Source of the DNA: Halorubrum sp. Hd13
GTDB lineage: Archaea; Halobacteriota; Halobacteria; Halobacteriales; Haloferacaceae
Assembly (NCBI RefSeq): GCF_002252755.1
Contig: NZ_NHOY01000004.1
Coordinates: 1 to 43,133, forward strand
Direction: 5' to 3'
Length of the DNA stretch: 43,133 nucleotides
This document shows, piece after piece, positions 32,460 through 40,661 of the stretch. A program made the position numbers and the translations under genes. How positions within the stretch are numbered: position 1 is the stretch's first letter; every line of letters begins with the position of its first letter. Under the pieces are notes generated by a model, which searched no databases, was not told the DNA's origin, and saw nothing but the letters and a program-made list of their open reading frames with translations.

Positions 32460-34358
32460 ATGAATTCACGACGACGTGATAGTCACGCAAATAGCATGCG
32501 ACGTGCTACCACGAGCAGACGGGCGTTACTCACAGCGAGCGGCGCCGTCGCAATCGGCGCGCTAAGTGGCTGTCTGAGCCAAGTCGCGTCGTCAGTCACG
32601 AACACAGGGTCGTCGCCTGCGGCAGTGTTCGCAGGTGCGGATTGGAACGACGATGACACGGAAGTCACCTTCGAGATGGCACCGGAAGGCCCGCACGTGG
32701 CTCGGTTGACTCCAACGGTGGCCGGGCGAGTTGAGTTGGAAGGGTGGGTGACTTCGACCGCGCTCGCCGCGGCGAACTACAACAACTCTCGGAGTGACAA
32801 GTCAATTATCCGGGCTCCTGACGGGGATGGAGATGCCGATGCCGATGGCGTTGACGACGACGTTCGCGGTGAGGACTATAATACGCCCCGGAGTAATCGG
32901 AGTATCGCGGGACCCAGCGATATCATCGACGACGATATCGACGAAGACGACGAGACGTTCCGGCGCGTCTTCCGACTTGACGCACAGCTCCAAGAGGCGA
33001 CGACTGCGGCTGCGACAGCAATTTCGAAGCGGAGTGCGCGGACGGGGCGGAATCCGGAAACGGAGAAAGAGATTACTGGGGTGTTGGGTGATATGGAAGC
33101 GGTGCTGGCCGAGATGCGGGCAGTGCTGGAGCGGTGTTCAGACGAGTCCTGTGTCGCGGCACTGGCGAACGTCGCAGATAGGGAGGCAGACGTTGTCCGA
33201 GCGCAGGAGTACGCTCAGGACGGCGAATGGGCGGCGTTCGGTCTTGACGGTGGTGGCGGGAACGACATCCTCGTCGGGGATTACTTGCTTCCACCAGTCG
33301 AGTTTGACTCATCCGGGTTGTTCAGTCCGGGAGAGCAGGCGGAGCTTTTCAGGTATCTTGAACAGAAGCCTGTTGTTGCGGAGCGGTTCGCTGTGTGTTT
33401 GCCCGATGCTGAGGTTCCGGGTGGAAACGGGAGTATCGAGGAAGCGGTGACGCCGGAGCGGCTCTTCGCCTACCTGACGGGTCGGTCTGATGGTGAGGGC
33501 CAACTCTACGCGTGGGGGTCAAATTCGGCTGGTTTGAGTGGTCCGGATGAGAGTGGTGATTGTGACGATGACGACTCCACTGTGTCCCCGGGTGCGGTAT
33601 GCGGGGCAACGCCCCACTTCGTTGCGGAGATGACGGGGCCTGTGGCGACGGGCGGTGGACTCGTGGCTGAGCGCGCTGCTGACGGCCACGTTGTTGTGAC
33701 GAACTCTCCACCGTCTGCTAAAGCTGGTACATCTGTTGTGGTGTGTCCGGTTGAGGGTGAGCCGTTCGAGCCGGAGGGGTTGGATGCGTGGGCAAAGAAA
33801 ATGGATGACCTACCTGTGGAAATTACTCAGCAGGGTCGGTTGCTCAACCTGACAGTAGCGCAGGTAATGGTTCAGCCACCGGGTTGTCCGGAGCCGGTTC
33901 CAGCCCTCATGTACGTGGGTCGAGGGCTGAACGATGGGCAGCTCATCTACTCAGGTGGATGGATTATCGATGATGCTGCGTTGTACGAGAATTCGACGAC
34001 GGTGTTGTCGATGGTGGGGGCAGCACAGGTGGTCCCGGTTGGACTCGACCGTCTCGGCGATCTCGACAGTGATGGGCTCGGTGATGGAGTGGCGCGAGCA
34101 GGGGTGAGTGAGCGGGCTCTGCGGGGCGCGCGGATTGAGTTGGGCGGAGTCGACAGAAGCGGCGACATCACTATCGAAGGGCTCGGTGGGAGGCTCCCGG
34201 GAATGACGTCCGGAGTCGATAGTGAAAAGGGGGAGACGTATCGGGTTGTGACGCACGTGGCGGTGGATGCGCCGGTGTTACACTTGGTGAACGCTTCGAG
34301 TGCGTCGGATGAGATAAAATTCAAGGCGGGGGCTGAGCTGTCGAAGAGCGTGAACTGA
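32460..34358 (+). CDS. Large Tat-exported lipoprotein, hypothetical
   Basis: This is a 632-residue precursor. The N-terminus has twin arginines (TSRRALLTASG), a hydrophobic core and a lipobox ALSGC, so the mature protein is a lipid-anchored surface protein. It then shows a threonine-rich beta segment, an Asp-rich calcium-type stretch (DGDGDADADGVDDD), two similar motifs (YNNSRSDKSI and YNTPRSNRSI), a helical coiled-coil-like part at about residues 175-260 (LQEATTAAATAISKRSART...), and a long beta-rich C-terminal region with several Cys. No enzyme motif is seen. The very acidic charge fits life outside the cell in high salt. Its function is unknown. Confidence 0.88.
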   Translation: MNSRRRDSHANSMRRATTSRRALLTASGAVAIGALSGCLSQVASSVTNTGSSPAAVFAGADWNDDDTEVTFEMAPEGPHVARLTPTVAGRVELEGWVTSTALAAANYNNSRSDKSIIRAPDGDGDADADGVDDDVRGEDYNTPRSNRSIAGPSDIIDDDIDEDDETFRRVFRLDAQLQEATTAAATAISKRSARTGRNPETEKEITGVLGDMEAVLAEMRAVLERCSDESCVAALANVADREADVVRAQEYAQDGEWAAFGLDGGGGNDILVGDYLLPPVEFDSSGLFSPGEQAELFRYLEQKPVVAERFAVCLPDAEVPGGNGSIEEAVTPERLFAYLTGRSDGEGQLYAWGSNSAGLSGPDESGDCDDDDSTVSPGAVCGATPHFVAEMTGPVATGGGLVAERAADGHVVVTNSPPSAKAGTSVVVCPVEGEPFEPEGLDAWAKKMDDLPVEITQQGRLLNLTVAQVMVQPPGCPEPVPALMYVGRGLNDGQLIYSGGWIIDDAALYENSTTVLSMVGAAQVVPVGLDRLGDLDSDGLGDGVARAGVSERALRGARIELGGVDRSGDITIEGLGGRLPGMTSGVDSEKGETYRVVTHVAVDAPVLHLVNASSASDEIKFKAGAELSKSVN

Positions 34359-34449
34359 CTGTCCGTGTTGTACCATACACTCTCGGTGGCGACCCGAGTT
34401 CTCGAACAGTATCGCTGTGCTGTATGTACTCTCTGTATACAGCACGCGA

Positions 34450-34483
34450 GTTCTACCAGACTCTGAGGATTTCGACAGAGGCC
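34450..34483 (+). repeat. Dispersed intergenic repeat, copy C
   Basis: GTTCTACCAGACTCTGAGGA followed by TTTCGACAGAGGCC matches copies A, B and D over about 32 bp. It lies where the truncated glycosyltransferase frame loses its homology, so it may mark the insertion or deletion that removed that gene's end. Confidence 0.7.
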
Positions 34484-34544
34484 TCTTTCTACTACGAACG
34501 ATACCACATAGGATTCCATTTTTTCAGAACAATCGTTGTAGCCG

Positions 34545-35260
34545 TTGCCACAGAAGAAGACACAGCCGATGAGAACGGCGACCAACACACCAAACGAAAG
34601 TTTCGCTACCGTTGGATCATGCGTTGCGAAAATCTGGTTGAACCGGATATGTCGTTCAACCGTCTGCCGGAGACTTCCACCCATTGGTACCCGGCGTCAG
34701 CGTTGAACTGACGTTACATCGGTGTGTTCCCCGAGGCGACCATCGTCGCTGATAGTCTGGCGGAGCTCCGAAAGGAACCTTTCCCCGTCAAGATCACTTC
34801 TGTCAAATATGACGGATCCACCCCAGGCGTGGTCGCCCATATACGTCCCGAGCGTTCCCCCAAGAGCATAAACAGGCTCTAACAGAACTGCAAGCGGATC
34901 CTGACCGACGAACGCCGGCAGCTCCGTTGTCGGGCCGTATTCGGCGTAGTCCTCGCGGAGGCGGTCAAGCCAGTCCGAGGGGTGATGAAAATCATCGTCG
35001 GTCCAGACGAAACGGTAGTAATTGGCAGCCTCCATCCCTACAGCGATAGCATTTGCTTTCCCCGAACACCCGACAGGGCCGCCGGCGGGGATCAACTGGA
35101 CGTTCTCCGGGAGCGTGTTTCGGTCCGCAACCGGGTCGTCCTCGGTATCGTGGATGATGAGGACCTCGTCCTCGGGACCCAACTTTGCGGCGACATCGTC
35201 ACAGGCGTGGGTCCAAGACACCGTCGGGAGGAGCACGCTTGTCGGTATGCGTGTAGACAT
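34545..35260 (-). pseudogene. Family 2 glycosyltransferase, broken by an in-frame TGA and 3'-truncated
   Basis: From ATG 35260 the protein starts MSTRIPTSVLLPTVSWTHAC and shows a GT-A fold: DEVLIIHDTEDDP, GPVGCSGKANAIAVGMEAAN, the DxD-like FVWTDDDFHHPSDW and LGEHTDVTSVQR. A TGA at 34697-34699 stops it. The same frame resumes with RRVPMGGSLRQTVERHIRFN and a membrane helix (LSFGVLVAVLIGCVFF), which is the usual C-terminus of this family, so one CGA-to-TGA change explains the break. Homology fades below about 34545, near repeat copy C at 34450-34483, so the last helix is also lost. It is nearly contiguous with the upstream membrane protein gene. Confidence 0.82.
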
Positions 35261-35270
35261 TGATGACTCA

Positions 35271-35696
35271 CTATGATAGCTTCTCACGGCGAGACCGGAC
35301 TCCGCCACCTAGCAGACTGCTGACGACACCGCCAGCAACCGCGAACGTGACAAGTGTTACCGTGAGTATGGCGGACAGGCCGACTTCCTGCCAGAGGACG
35401 AATGCATCTGGTGAAGCCGCCAGTACGCCCACGCGGACGATGCCCCTGTGATACCCCACCGGTTCAATAGCACCCGTCATGGCCAGAAACGTTACCACTG
35501 TCCATGGCAGTGTTCCCACCACGCCGGCTACGGCACTCACCACGGTCCTGCGACGCTGGCGCTGGAGTCCGCGTCCTGCGAGCCAGCCACCGGCGACAGG
35601 ACCGATTCCGGTTGGGACGGCTAGACACACGACGATGCTGCCAAGCAGTGTCCCTGCTATGGTCTGCCATACAGTCTGTGTCTGGTTCTCGGACAT
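35271..35696 (-). CDS. Four-TM membrane protein, hypothetical
   Basis: This is a 141-residue protein with glycine-rich helices at about residues 9-40, 51-73, 80-95 and 104-130 (the DUF5518-like pattern GTLLGSIVVCLAVPTGIGPVAGG) and a basic C-terminus (RSRREKLS). It ends 10 bp before the glycosyltransferase start, so the two were probably one operon with this gene first. It has no catalytic motif. It is divergent from the HTH regulator at 35820 and shares the spacer containing the operator at 35740-35760. Confidence 0.78.
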   Translation of the reverse strand: MSENQTQTVWQTIAGTLLGSIVVCLAVPTGIGPVAGGWLAGRGLQRQRRRTVVSAVAGVVGTLPWTVVTFLAMTGAIEPVGYHRGIVRVGVLAASPDAFVLWQEVGLSAILTVTLVTFAVAGGVVSSLLGGGVRSRREKLS

Positions 35697-35739
35697 CCGT
35701 ACCTGAATATTGAGCGTACGTATGACTGGCTGTTTCTGG

Positions 35740-35760
35740 TGGCTTCACCTACTGAAGCCA
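35740..35760. promoter_or_regulatory. Inverted-repeat operator, copy 1
   Basis: TGGCTTCA-CCTAC-TGAAGCCA has perfect 8-bp arms and a 5-bp spacer. It lies 60 bp before the GTG of the HTH gene at 35820, next to a TATA-like ACCTATATTG at about 35784. The same site with one arm mismatch is at 36513-36533. Confidence 0.75.
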
Positions 35761-35819
35761 GACAGAACGGCTAGAACGGCACAACCTATATTGACGAACG
35801 AAGAGATGACCGATGTACC

Positions 35820-36161
35820 GTGTCCGAGGTGCGAGATCCCGAAGCGCTCGCGGATTTGCTTGGGGACGAGTGTACGCGCACGATTCTCGTCGAGACGAAG
35901 AAGGAACCGTGCTCGGCGGCGGAGCTCAGCGACTGCGCCGGGGTCTCGGAGCCGACGGTCTATCGCCGACTCGAACGACTCCGCGAGTACGATCTGGTTA
36001 CCGAAGATATCCAGCCAGTCACCGACGGAAAAAACTACAAGCTCTACCGGACGGATCTTGACGGGATCGAACTCGATCTCAGCGAAGACGGCTTTGAGAT
36101 TACGATTTCACGTCGGGAACGGATGGCAGACCGCTTCACGCAGTTCGTAGAGGGAAGCTAA
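35820..36161 (+). CDS. ArsR-type winged-helix regulator
   Basis: This is a 113-residue protein with a GTG start. Its winged helix reads VRDPEALADLLGDECTRTIL, then CSAAELSDCAGVSEPTVYRRLERLREYDLVTED, with the wing DGKNYKLYRTDLDGIEL. The tail includes RRERMADRFTQFVEG. It should act as a dimer binding an inverted repeat; the palindrome at 35740-35760 is the natural site. It is followed after one base by a small membrane protein gene, so they form an operon. This HTH plus membrane protein pair is common in haloarchaea, with a signal that is unknown. Confidence 0.9.
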   Translation: MSEVRDPEALADLLGDECTRTILVETKKEPCSAAELSDCAGVSEPTVYRRLERLREYDLVTEDIQPVTDGKNYKLYRTDLDGIELDLSEDGFEITISRRERMADRFTQFVEGS

Positions 36162-36162
36162 T

Positions 36163-36480
36163 ATGCTCGATACACCGCTCCAATTGATTGATCTTGATAC
36201 GCTACGAACCGTCCGTCAGCTGAGCGAGGTGATCCCGATGATCATCGGTTTGGGGATCGGTTACCTCGCTTACACGGCATACCGGCAGAATCAGAGCCGT
36301 CCGATGTTGTACATCGCGATCGGGTTCATACTAGTATTGTTCGTTCAGGCTCCGCTGGCCCTCATCTTCATTTACGTCTTGGAGCTTCCCACCCCGGTCC
36401 TCAATAGCCTCCTCCAAATCCCCGAGTTCACCGGTCTGGGACTGATCCTCTACGGGCTGTGGATGCCACGCCGAGACTAA
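36163..36480 (+). CDS. Small three-TM membrane protein (DUF7521-like)
   Basis: This is a 105-residue protein. A short N-terminus (MLDTPLQLIDLDTLRTVRQL) precedes a helix at about residues 23-40, a second at about 47-73, and a third at about 85-101. The loop AYRQNQSRPML between the first two is polar and basic. The combination with an ArsR-type regulator one base upstream is the typical haloarchaeal pair (I believe DUF7521). It may pass a membrane signal to the regulator or be its main regulated product. Confidence 0.85.
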   Translation: MLDTPLQLIDLDTLRTVRQLSEVIPMIIGLGIGYLAYTAYRQNQSRPMLYIAIGFILVLFVQAPLALIFIYVLELPTPVLNSLLQIPEFTGLGLILYGLWMPRRD

Positions 36481-36512
36481 TGTCACGCCCGAGCCCATAT
36501 ACGACGGTAGGT

Positions 36513-36533
36513 TGACTTCAACCAGTGAAGCCA
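36513..36533. promoter_or_regulatory. Inverted-repeat operator, copy 2
   Basis: TGACTTCA-ACCAG-TGAAGCCA has the same layout as 35740-35760: identical right arm, one mismatch in the left arm and the same 5-bp spacer. It lies about 45 bp before the CPBP protease start at 36577, which fits overlap with its promoter. It implies co-regulation by the HTH at 35820. Confidence 0.72.
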
Positions 36534-36576
36534 GGGAAATCAGCCTTTTTCCATGCGTCCATGCGTTCAGGTGTCG

Positions 36577-37587
36577 ATGACCGAAGCAGACACCGACACC
36601 AACTTCGAACGAACCGCGTCGCGGTCGGGCGATGACGACCGGCGAACTAATTACGGTGGCATCACCGGACGCGTCGTCTCCGTGCTGTGGAATCGAACCG
36701 AGAATCGCCCCCGTGCACTCTGGCGGATCCTCGGAGTGGAAGTCGCCGCGCTCGTGGGGATTTTCGTGCTCCCGGGGCTGGCGCTCGCGGGCACCGAACT
36801 CCCGCCGTCGATGACCGGAGCCGCCTCAAACCTCATCGCTGCCCTCTCTGGACTCCTCGTGGCGGTTGGCGTCGCGAGGTACGTCGACCGGCGACCGTTG
36901 ACCGACTACGGACTCGCGTTTGACCCGTCGTGGCTGAAGGACTTCGGCGCTGGCAGCGTCATCGCCCTGGCGGGGATGGCGGTAGCACTCCCCGTGAGTC
37001 TGCTTGCCGGGTGGGCGACCGTCTCCGAGGTGTTCTCGGGTGGCGCTGGCGCGAACGTGTTGCCGTTCGCCGCCGCATTCGGAGTGTGGACCATCCAGTG
37101 GATGTTTGTGGCCTTCTGGGAAGAGCTGGTCTATCGGGGCCTCATTCTGACGAGCGCCGTCGAAGGACTCCGGAGTCGGTGGCTGTCCGACCGTGGCGCG
37201 GTCGTGGCAGGAGTGGTGGCGTCCTCGCTGATATTCAGTCTCGGGCACTTCCCGGATACGCTGGGAAAGTTCGGATTTCGGGCGGCGTTAGGGCTCCTCC
37301 TCGGGGGCGCGTACGTGTGGACCGACTCGCTGGCGCTGCCGATCGGCCTCCATTTCCTGATCAACTTTGCGATAAACAACATCTACGGGCTAGCAAACTT
37401 CGGTGAGGCTGCGGGGGTTCTGCCGATGCTGATCCGGCCGACGTTCACCGGCCCGACACAGTTCGTCGGGGTGTACGGGGCAGTCAACGGCGCAGCCGTG
37501 CTCTGTGTCGCTGCGCTCACCGTCGGATACGTTGTCCTCCGGAACGGCGATCTTAGGTCGCGGCTGTCGTCAGCGTACATGCAGTGA
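36577..37587 (+). CDS. CPBP-family intramembrane metalloprotease
   Basis: This is a 336-residue polytopic protein. A polar acidic tail of about 45 residues is followed by some eight helices. The CPBP motifs are complete: EELVYRGLIL (about residues 182-190), SLGHFPDT (His near 223) and GLHFLINFAINN (His near 258). It is longer than the copy at 8796-9557 and not closely similar to it. The ATG at 36577 (MTEADTDTN) is preferred over 36553, because the earlier codons encode no conserved sequence. The operator upstream ties it to the HTH regulator gene at 35820. The substrate is unknown; immunity to a secreted peptide is one known role in the family. Confidence 0.9.
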   Translation: MTEADTDTNFERTASRSGDDDRRTNYGGITGRVVSVLWNRTENRPRALWRILGVEVAALVGIFVLPGLALAGTELPPSMTGAASNLIAALSGLLVAVGVARYVDRRPLTDYGLAFDPSWLKDFGAGSVIALAGMAVALPVSLLAGWATVSEVFSGGAGANVLPFAAAFGVWTIQWMFVAFWEELVYRGLILTSAVEGLRSRWLSDRGAVVAGVVASSLIFSLGHFPDTLGKFGFRAALGLLLGGAYVWTDSLALPIGLHFLINFAINNIYGLANFGEAAGVLPMLIRPTFTGPTQFVGVYGAVNGAAVLCVAALTVGYVVLRNGDLRSRLSSAYMQ

Positions 37588-37693
37588 GAGTGACCTGAGT
37601 ACCTACGACGCATGACGCGGACATCGACGTGGAACGGTGACGCCGAGCGGCGGATTCACCGCCCACCCGAAAGGGTTCGACGCCGAGTTCATG

Positions 37694-37744
37694 GACAAGC
37701 CCCACCCTCAAAACGCCGAAGGCGTTTATCATGGGGTAGTTGAC
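37694..37744 (+). mobile_element. Solo TnpB-type right end (GGGGTAGTTGAC type)
   Basis: A hairpin AAACGCC-GAA-GGCGTTT (37711-37727) is embedded between GCCCCACCCTCA and ATCATGGGGT, and ends GGGGTAGTTGAC. This repeats the terminal GGGGTAGTTCAC of the TnpB element at 6263. It is probably the remnant of the guide-RNA 3' end of a lost element. Confidence 0.6.
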
Positions 37745-37765
37745 TAGTAAATGTGGATATCAAAA

Positions 37766-37954
37766 TCAGGTTGATCGTTCGGAAGCGGATTGATATTCGC
37801 TGATAGCGCTTCCGATCAAAGTGAGGATAACAAAGAGGCCGATCACGACAAGCAAGCCTCCCCACCCCGGTTTAGACAGCTGGTAGAGAAGCCAACCCAT
37901 AATCACGTTCGCACTAGCTAATCCGAACGGATAGATCGCTCGTAATGGGTCCAT
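37766..37954 (-). CDS. Small two-TM membrane protein (62-residue family, copy 2)
   Basis: This 62-residue protein starts MDPLRAIYPFGLASANVIMG and continues WLLYQLSKPGWGG and LLVVIGLFVILTLIGSAISE. Its length and motif match the protein at 21191-21379. The frame is open for 86 codons upstream, but these show no relation to the paralogue; the ATG at 37954 is supported by that paralogy. It has two membrane helices and a short polar C-terminus. Its function is unknown. It lies between two IS scars. Confidence 0.7.
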   Translation of the reverse strand: MDPLRAIYPFGLASANVIMGWLLYQLSKPGWGGLLVVIGLFVILTLIGSAISEYQSASERST

Positions 37955-38583
37955 CTTCTTGATCAGAGGCGTAATGAGATCGTGATGAGACTCCTCAAAT
38001 TGGGATATATTCAATCCAGAGAGCGTATTCCAAGCAATTTGATGGGGACCCCGCGTCTTGAGACGCTTCCCTTCTGTGGTGTTTCCAACTGGATTAGAGG
38101 GACCGTCTGATCGAGATACGTCCCGTAGGTCCGGTTCGCATGCGCGGTGCACGTATCGGCGCCACCGATCGACTGGCATACTCGCATACGCGTATCCTGT
38201 TTTCCGCGCCACATATACACTGAGTACGTGTTACAGGCCGAGAAACCGGAAGATGCGGTCGTGGTCGCGATTTGCTCTTATCCGTACGGTTACTACTCCC
38301 AGCGAGAATTGTCACCCCACTCGTCGAGCGATCACCGAGACGGGCGGGGTGAATCGCCTCGGGGTCAAGCCCCGAGGCTTCCCGTTTCTACGACATAAAA
38401 CGCGCCGGGGCGGGACTGAGAGCCTTGTCGACGGCGATTTGACCGTCCCGCTCGCGCGCTGGCTCCCGGAACCGAGGCGGTCAGCGGGTTGGCTGACGCG
38501 TCTGTATATCGGTGAACCGCTGTTTCAGGCTCTAAAACACTGGTGTTATTTATTTGTCTTTACCGCTGGGACTTCCGTTTGAG
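37955..38583. other. Gap with an IS end scar and a leaderless promoter
   Basis: No gene is supported here. At 38348-38394 is a TnpB-type end on the minus strand; its first 22 bp are identical to 20594-20615, followed by CCCCGAGGCTTCCCGTTTCT, which resembles the TnpB element end at 6290-6339. AT-rich TGTTATTTATTTG at about 38544-38556 lies roughly 30 bp before the serine hydrolase start and is its likely TATA box. Confidence 0.6.
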
Positions 38584-40272
38584 ATGATCAACACCAGCAG
38601 ACGAACCTTCCTAACGGGTGTCGGCGGACTGGCGCTGACGGGCGTCGGATCGACTGCTGACCGCGCGAAAGCCAGTTCACGCACGGTGGAGGCAGGTACG
38701 GTTCCTGAGACGGTGTCCCCCGAGATGAGCGATCTTGAGTCGGTTGTCGAAGAGACGCTGGCGTCGCAGCTCGGCGACGCTGCTCCCGGGGCGACAGTTG
38801 CGATTGTCAACGGCGACGATATCGCACTCGCAAAAGGATACGGCCACGCCGATGTCGAAACGGGGAGGCGTATGGATAAAAAAGAGACAGCCACCCGTAT
38901 CGGATCGGTCTCGAAACTCGTGACGTGGACGGCAGTAATGCAGGGCGTACAGGATGGCGTCCTCGATTTGGATGCCGATGTTAACAGGTATCTTGAGGAC
39001 TCCGCTGTCACTATCCCGGACACGTATTCCGACCCGGTGACGCTCCGTCATCTCGGAACCCACACTGCCGGGTTCAGCGTCGTTCCAAATCCTGGACTCG
39101 TTACGAACTCGAACGCACTCACCAGTCTGGAAACGGCGCTTGTCGAGGACCAACCGGACCGGATCCGCCCGCCAAGCGAAGCTGTCGCGTACTCCAACTG
39201 GGGCGCGACGCTGGCCGGTCACATCGTCGCTGAAGCATATGATACGACCTTCGAGGAGTACGTCCAATCAAACATCTGTGGTCCACTCGAGATGAACCAC
39301 AGCACGTTTACACAGCCGGTTCCCGCTGACCACCCCGGCGACCTGGCTGCCCCACACGATTCGAGTGGCGACGAAATTACTCGGGTGGATCCGTTGTACA
39401 TCAACTGGGGGCCGGCCGGGTCGATGAGTGCGACGGCACTCGATATGGCAGCGTTCATGCAAGCGCATCTCGGGTACGGGACCGACGCGATACTGAACAG
39501 CGAGACGATGGCAACGATGCACAGCCGACAATACGGACGTCACCCGGCGGTCAACGGACTGCGATACGGGTTCTTCGAGTACGGCCCTCCCAGTGGATCG
39601 TACATCGGTCATTCGGGCGGGACCGTCTACTACACTGCTTGGCTGGGGCTGCTCCCAGACCACGACGTCGGAGTGTTCATCGGGTTCAACGGTCTCGGAG
39701 ACCCAGTCACTCCCGCCGCCGAGATCCTGACCGAATACGGCTTGTTCCCTGAAACCCCAACACCTGATCCAACCACGGCGCGAACGAGCCGCGAGCGCGC
39801 TGAGGCGGTAGCGGGTGAATACAAGTCTACGGCTACCGCTTTTGAAGACGACTGGCGTCAAGTGATTGGGCTGTTAAGCCGACTATCTGTCGACGCAACT
39901 GATGATGGTGGTCTCGTCACACAGACCATGGGAGGCGACGCCGTCGAGTGGGTCGAAACCGAGCCGTACGTCTATCGCGAACGTAATGGGGACGATGTCC
40001 TAGCGGTCGATGTTGCGGACGGGCGTGTCACGCAACTGCACCTTAACAGTCAACCGTCGACTACCTTCCTCCCGGTCACGATGCCTGACCAGCGCAAGGT
40101 CACGCTCGGAGCTGTCGGAGCCGCAGCCGGGGGATCCGCTCTTTCTCTCGTCGGGTGGGCGGGAATCAGCGGCTGGCGGCGTCTCAGTCGCTTCCGATCT
40201 GGTAGCGACGGCGGATCCACACCCGATGACGAGACGGCTCAACCAGACCGCAATAAGGAGGGATCGCAGTGA
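38584..40272 (+). CDS. Tat-exported serine hydrolase (beta-lactamase/class C-like)
   Basis: This is a 562-residue protein. The signal is twin-arginine (NTSRRTFLTGVGGLALTGVG) without a lipobox. The serine-hydrolase triad is complete: GSVSK (Ser in SxxK, about residues 107-110), YSN in VAYSNWGA (about 202-204) and HSG in IGHSGGT (about 343-345). Such enzymes are penicillin-binding-protein-like peptidases or esterases. After the catalytic domain comes a beta-rich domain and, at about 505-530, a C-terminal helix (LGAVGAAAGGSALSLVGWAG), so it is probably held on the outer face of the membrane. The stop overlaps the GTG of the next gene, so they are co-transcribed. The natural substrate is unknown. 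Confidence 0.92.
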   Translation: MINTSRRTFLTGVGGLALTGVGSTADRAKASSRTVEAGTVPETVSPEMSDLESVVEETLASQLGDAAPGATVAIVNGDDIALAKGYGHADVETGRRMDKKETATRIGSVSKLVTWTAVMQGVQDGVLDLDADVNRYLEDSAVTIPDTYSDPVTLRHLGTHTAGFSVVPNPGLVTNSNALTSLETALVEDQPDRIRPPSEAVAYSNWGATLAGHIVAEAYDTTFEEYVQSNICGPLEMNHSTFTQPVPADHPGDLAAPHDSSGDEITRVDPLYINWGPAGSMSATALDMAAFMQAHLGYGTDAILNSETMATMHSRQYGRHPAVNGLRYGFFEYGPPSGSYIGHSGGTVYYTAWLGLLPDHDVGVFIGFNGLGDPVTPAAEILTEYGLFPETPTPDPTTARTSRERAEAVAGEYKSTATAFEDDWRQVIGLLSRLSVDATDDGGLVTQTMGGDAVEWVETEPYVYRERNGDDVLAVDVADGRVTQLHLNSQPSTTFLPVTMPDQRKVTLGAVGAAAGGSALSLVGWAGISGWRRLSRFRSGSDGGSTPDDETAQPDRNKEGSQ

Positions 40273-40661
40273 CAACTCCACAGTCGCCGTCCAACTCCGG
40301 CGAGGCAACAAAAGAAGGACGCAGGGGCATCGCCCTCGGACAGCGGGTGCGGAACCCCGCGTGGCTTGGCCGGGCCTCAGCCGTCGGGTTCTGTGTCACA
40401 GTGCTTGTGTTCGCCGGGAGCTTCGTGTTCACACTCATGAACCTCGATCAGTTCGCACTCCTCATCGTACCGGCTTGGCTGCAAGCAGTGCTCGCACTCC
40501 CGTACGTCGTTGCGGTGTTCGCACTCGGGACTGTCGCCGGAGCGGTCTCAGGCTGGCGGCACTCACACTGGTCGCTAGCTGCGAGAATCCACCAAACAGT
40601 GCTCGCGGGGCTAGCGATTCTATTCGTCTGGCAACTAACCGTCCTCGGATTCTTACCGTGA
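40269..40661 (+). CDS. Membrane partner of the serine hydrolase
   Basis: This is a 130-residue protein with a GTG start that overlaps the serine hydrolase stop by 4 bp. A basic N-terminus (RRGIALGQRVRNPAWLGR) precedes three hydrophobic helices at about residues 40-60, 66-95 and 108-127. In longer members of the serine-hydrolase family the C-terminus carries similar helices (with GxVxGxxSxWRxxxWSLxxRIHxTxxA), so this protein looks like the membrane end of that family encoded as a separate chain. The motif AGAVSGWRHSHWSLAARIHQ supports this. It may anchor the enzyme. Confidence 0.85.
   Translation: MTTPQSPSNSGEATKEGRRGIALGQRVRNPAWLGRASAVGFCVTVLVFAGSFVFTLMNLDQFALLIVPAWLQAVLALPYVVAVFALGTVAGAVSGWRHSHWSLAARIHQTVLAGLAILFVWQLTVLGFLP

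Noticed and set aside
33947-34684. Minus-strand 245-codon frame
   Set aside because: Only its first 45 or so codons are real, as the C-terminal part of the broken glycosyltransferase; the remainder is antisense to the lipoprotein gene.
37673-37744. tRNA gene suggested by GGGTTCGAC and stems
   Set aside because: No acceptor or anticodon arms fit; the stem belongs to an IS end.
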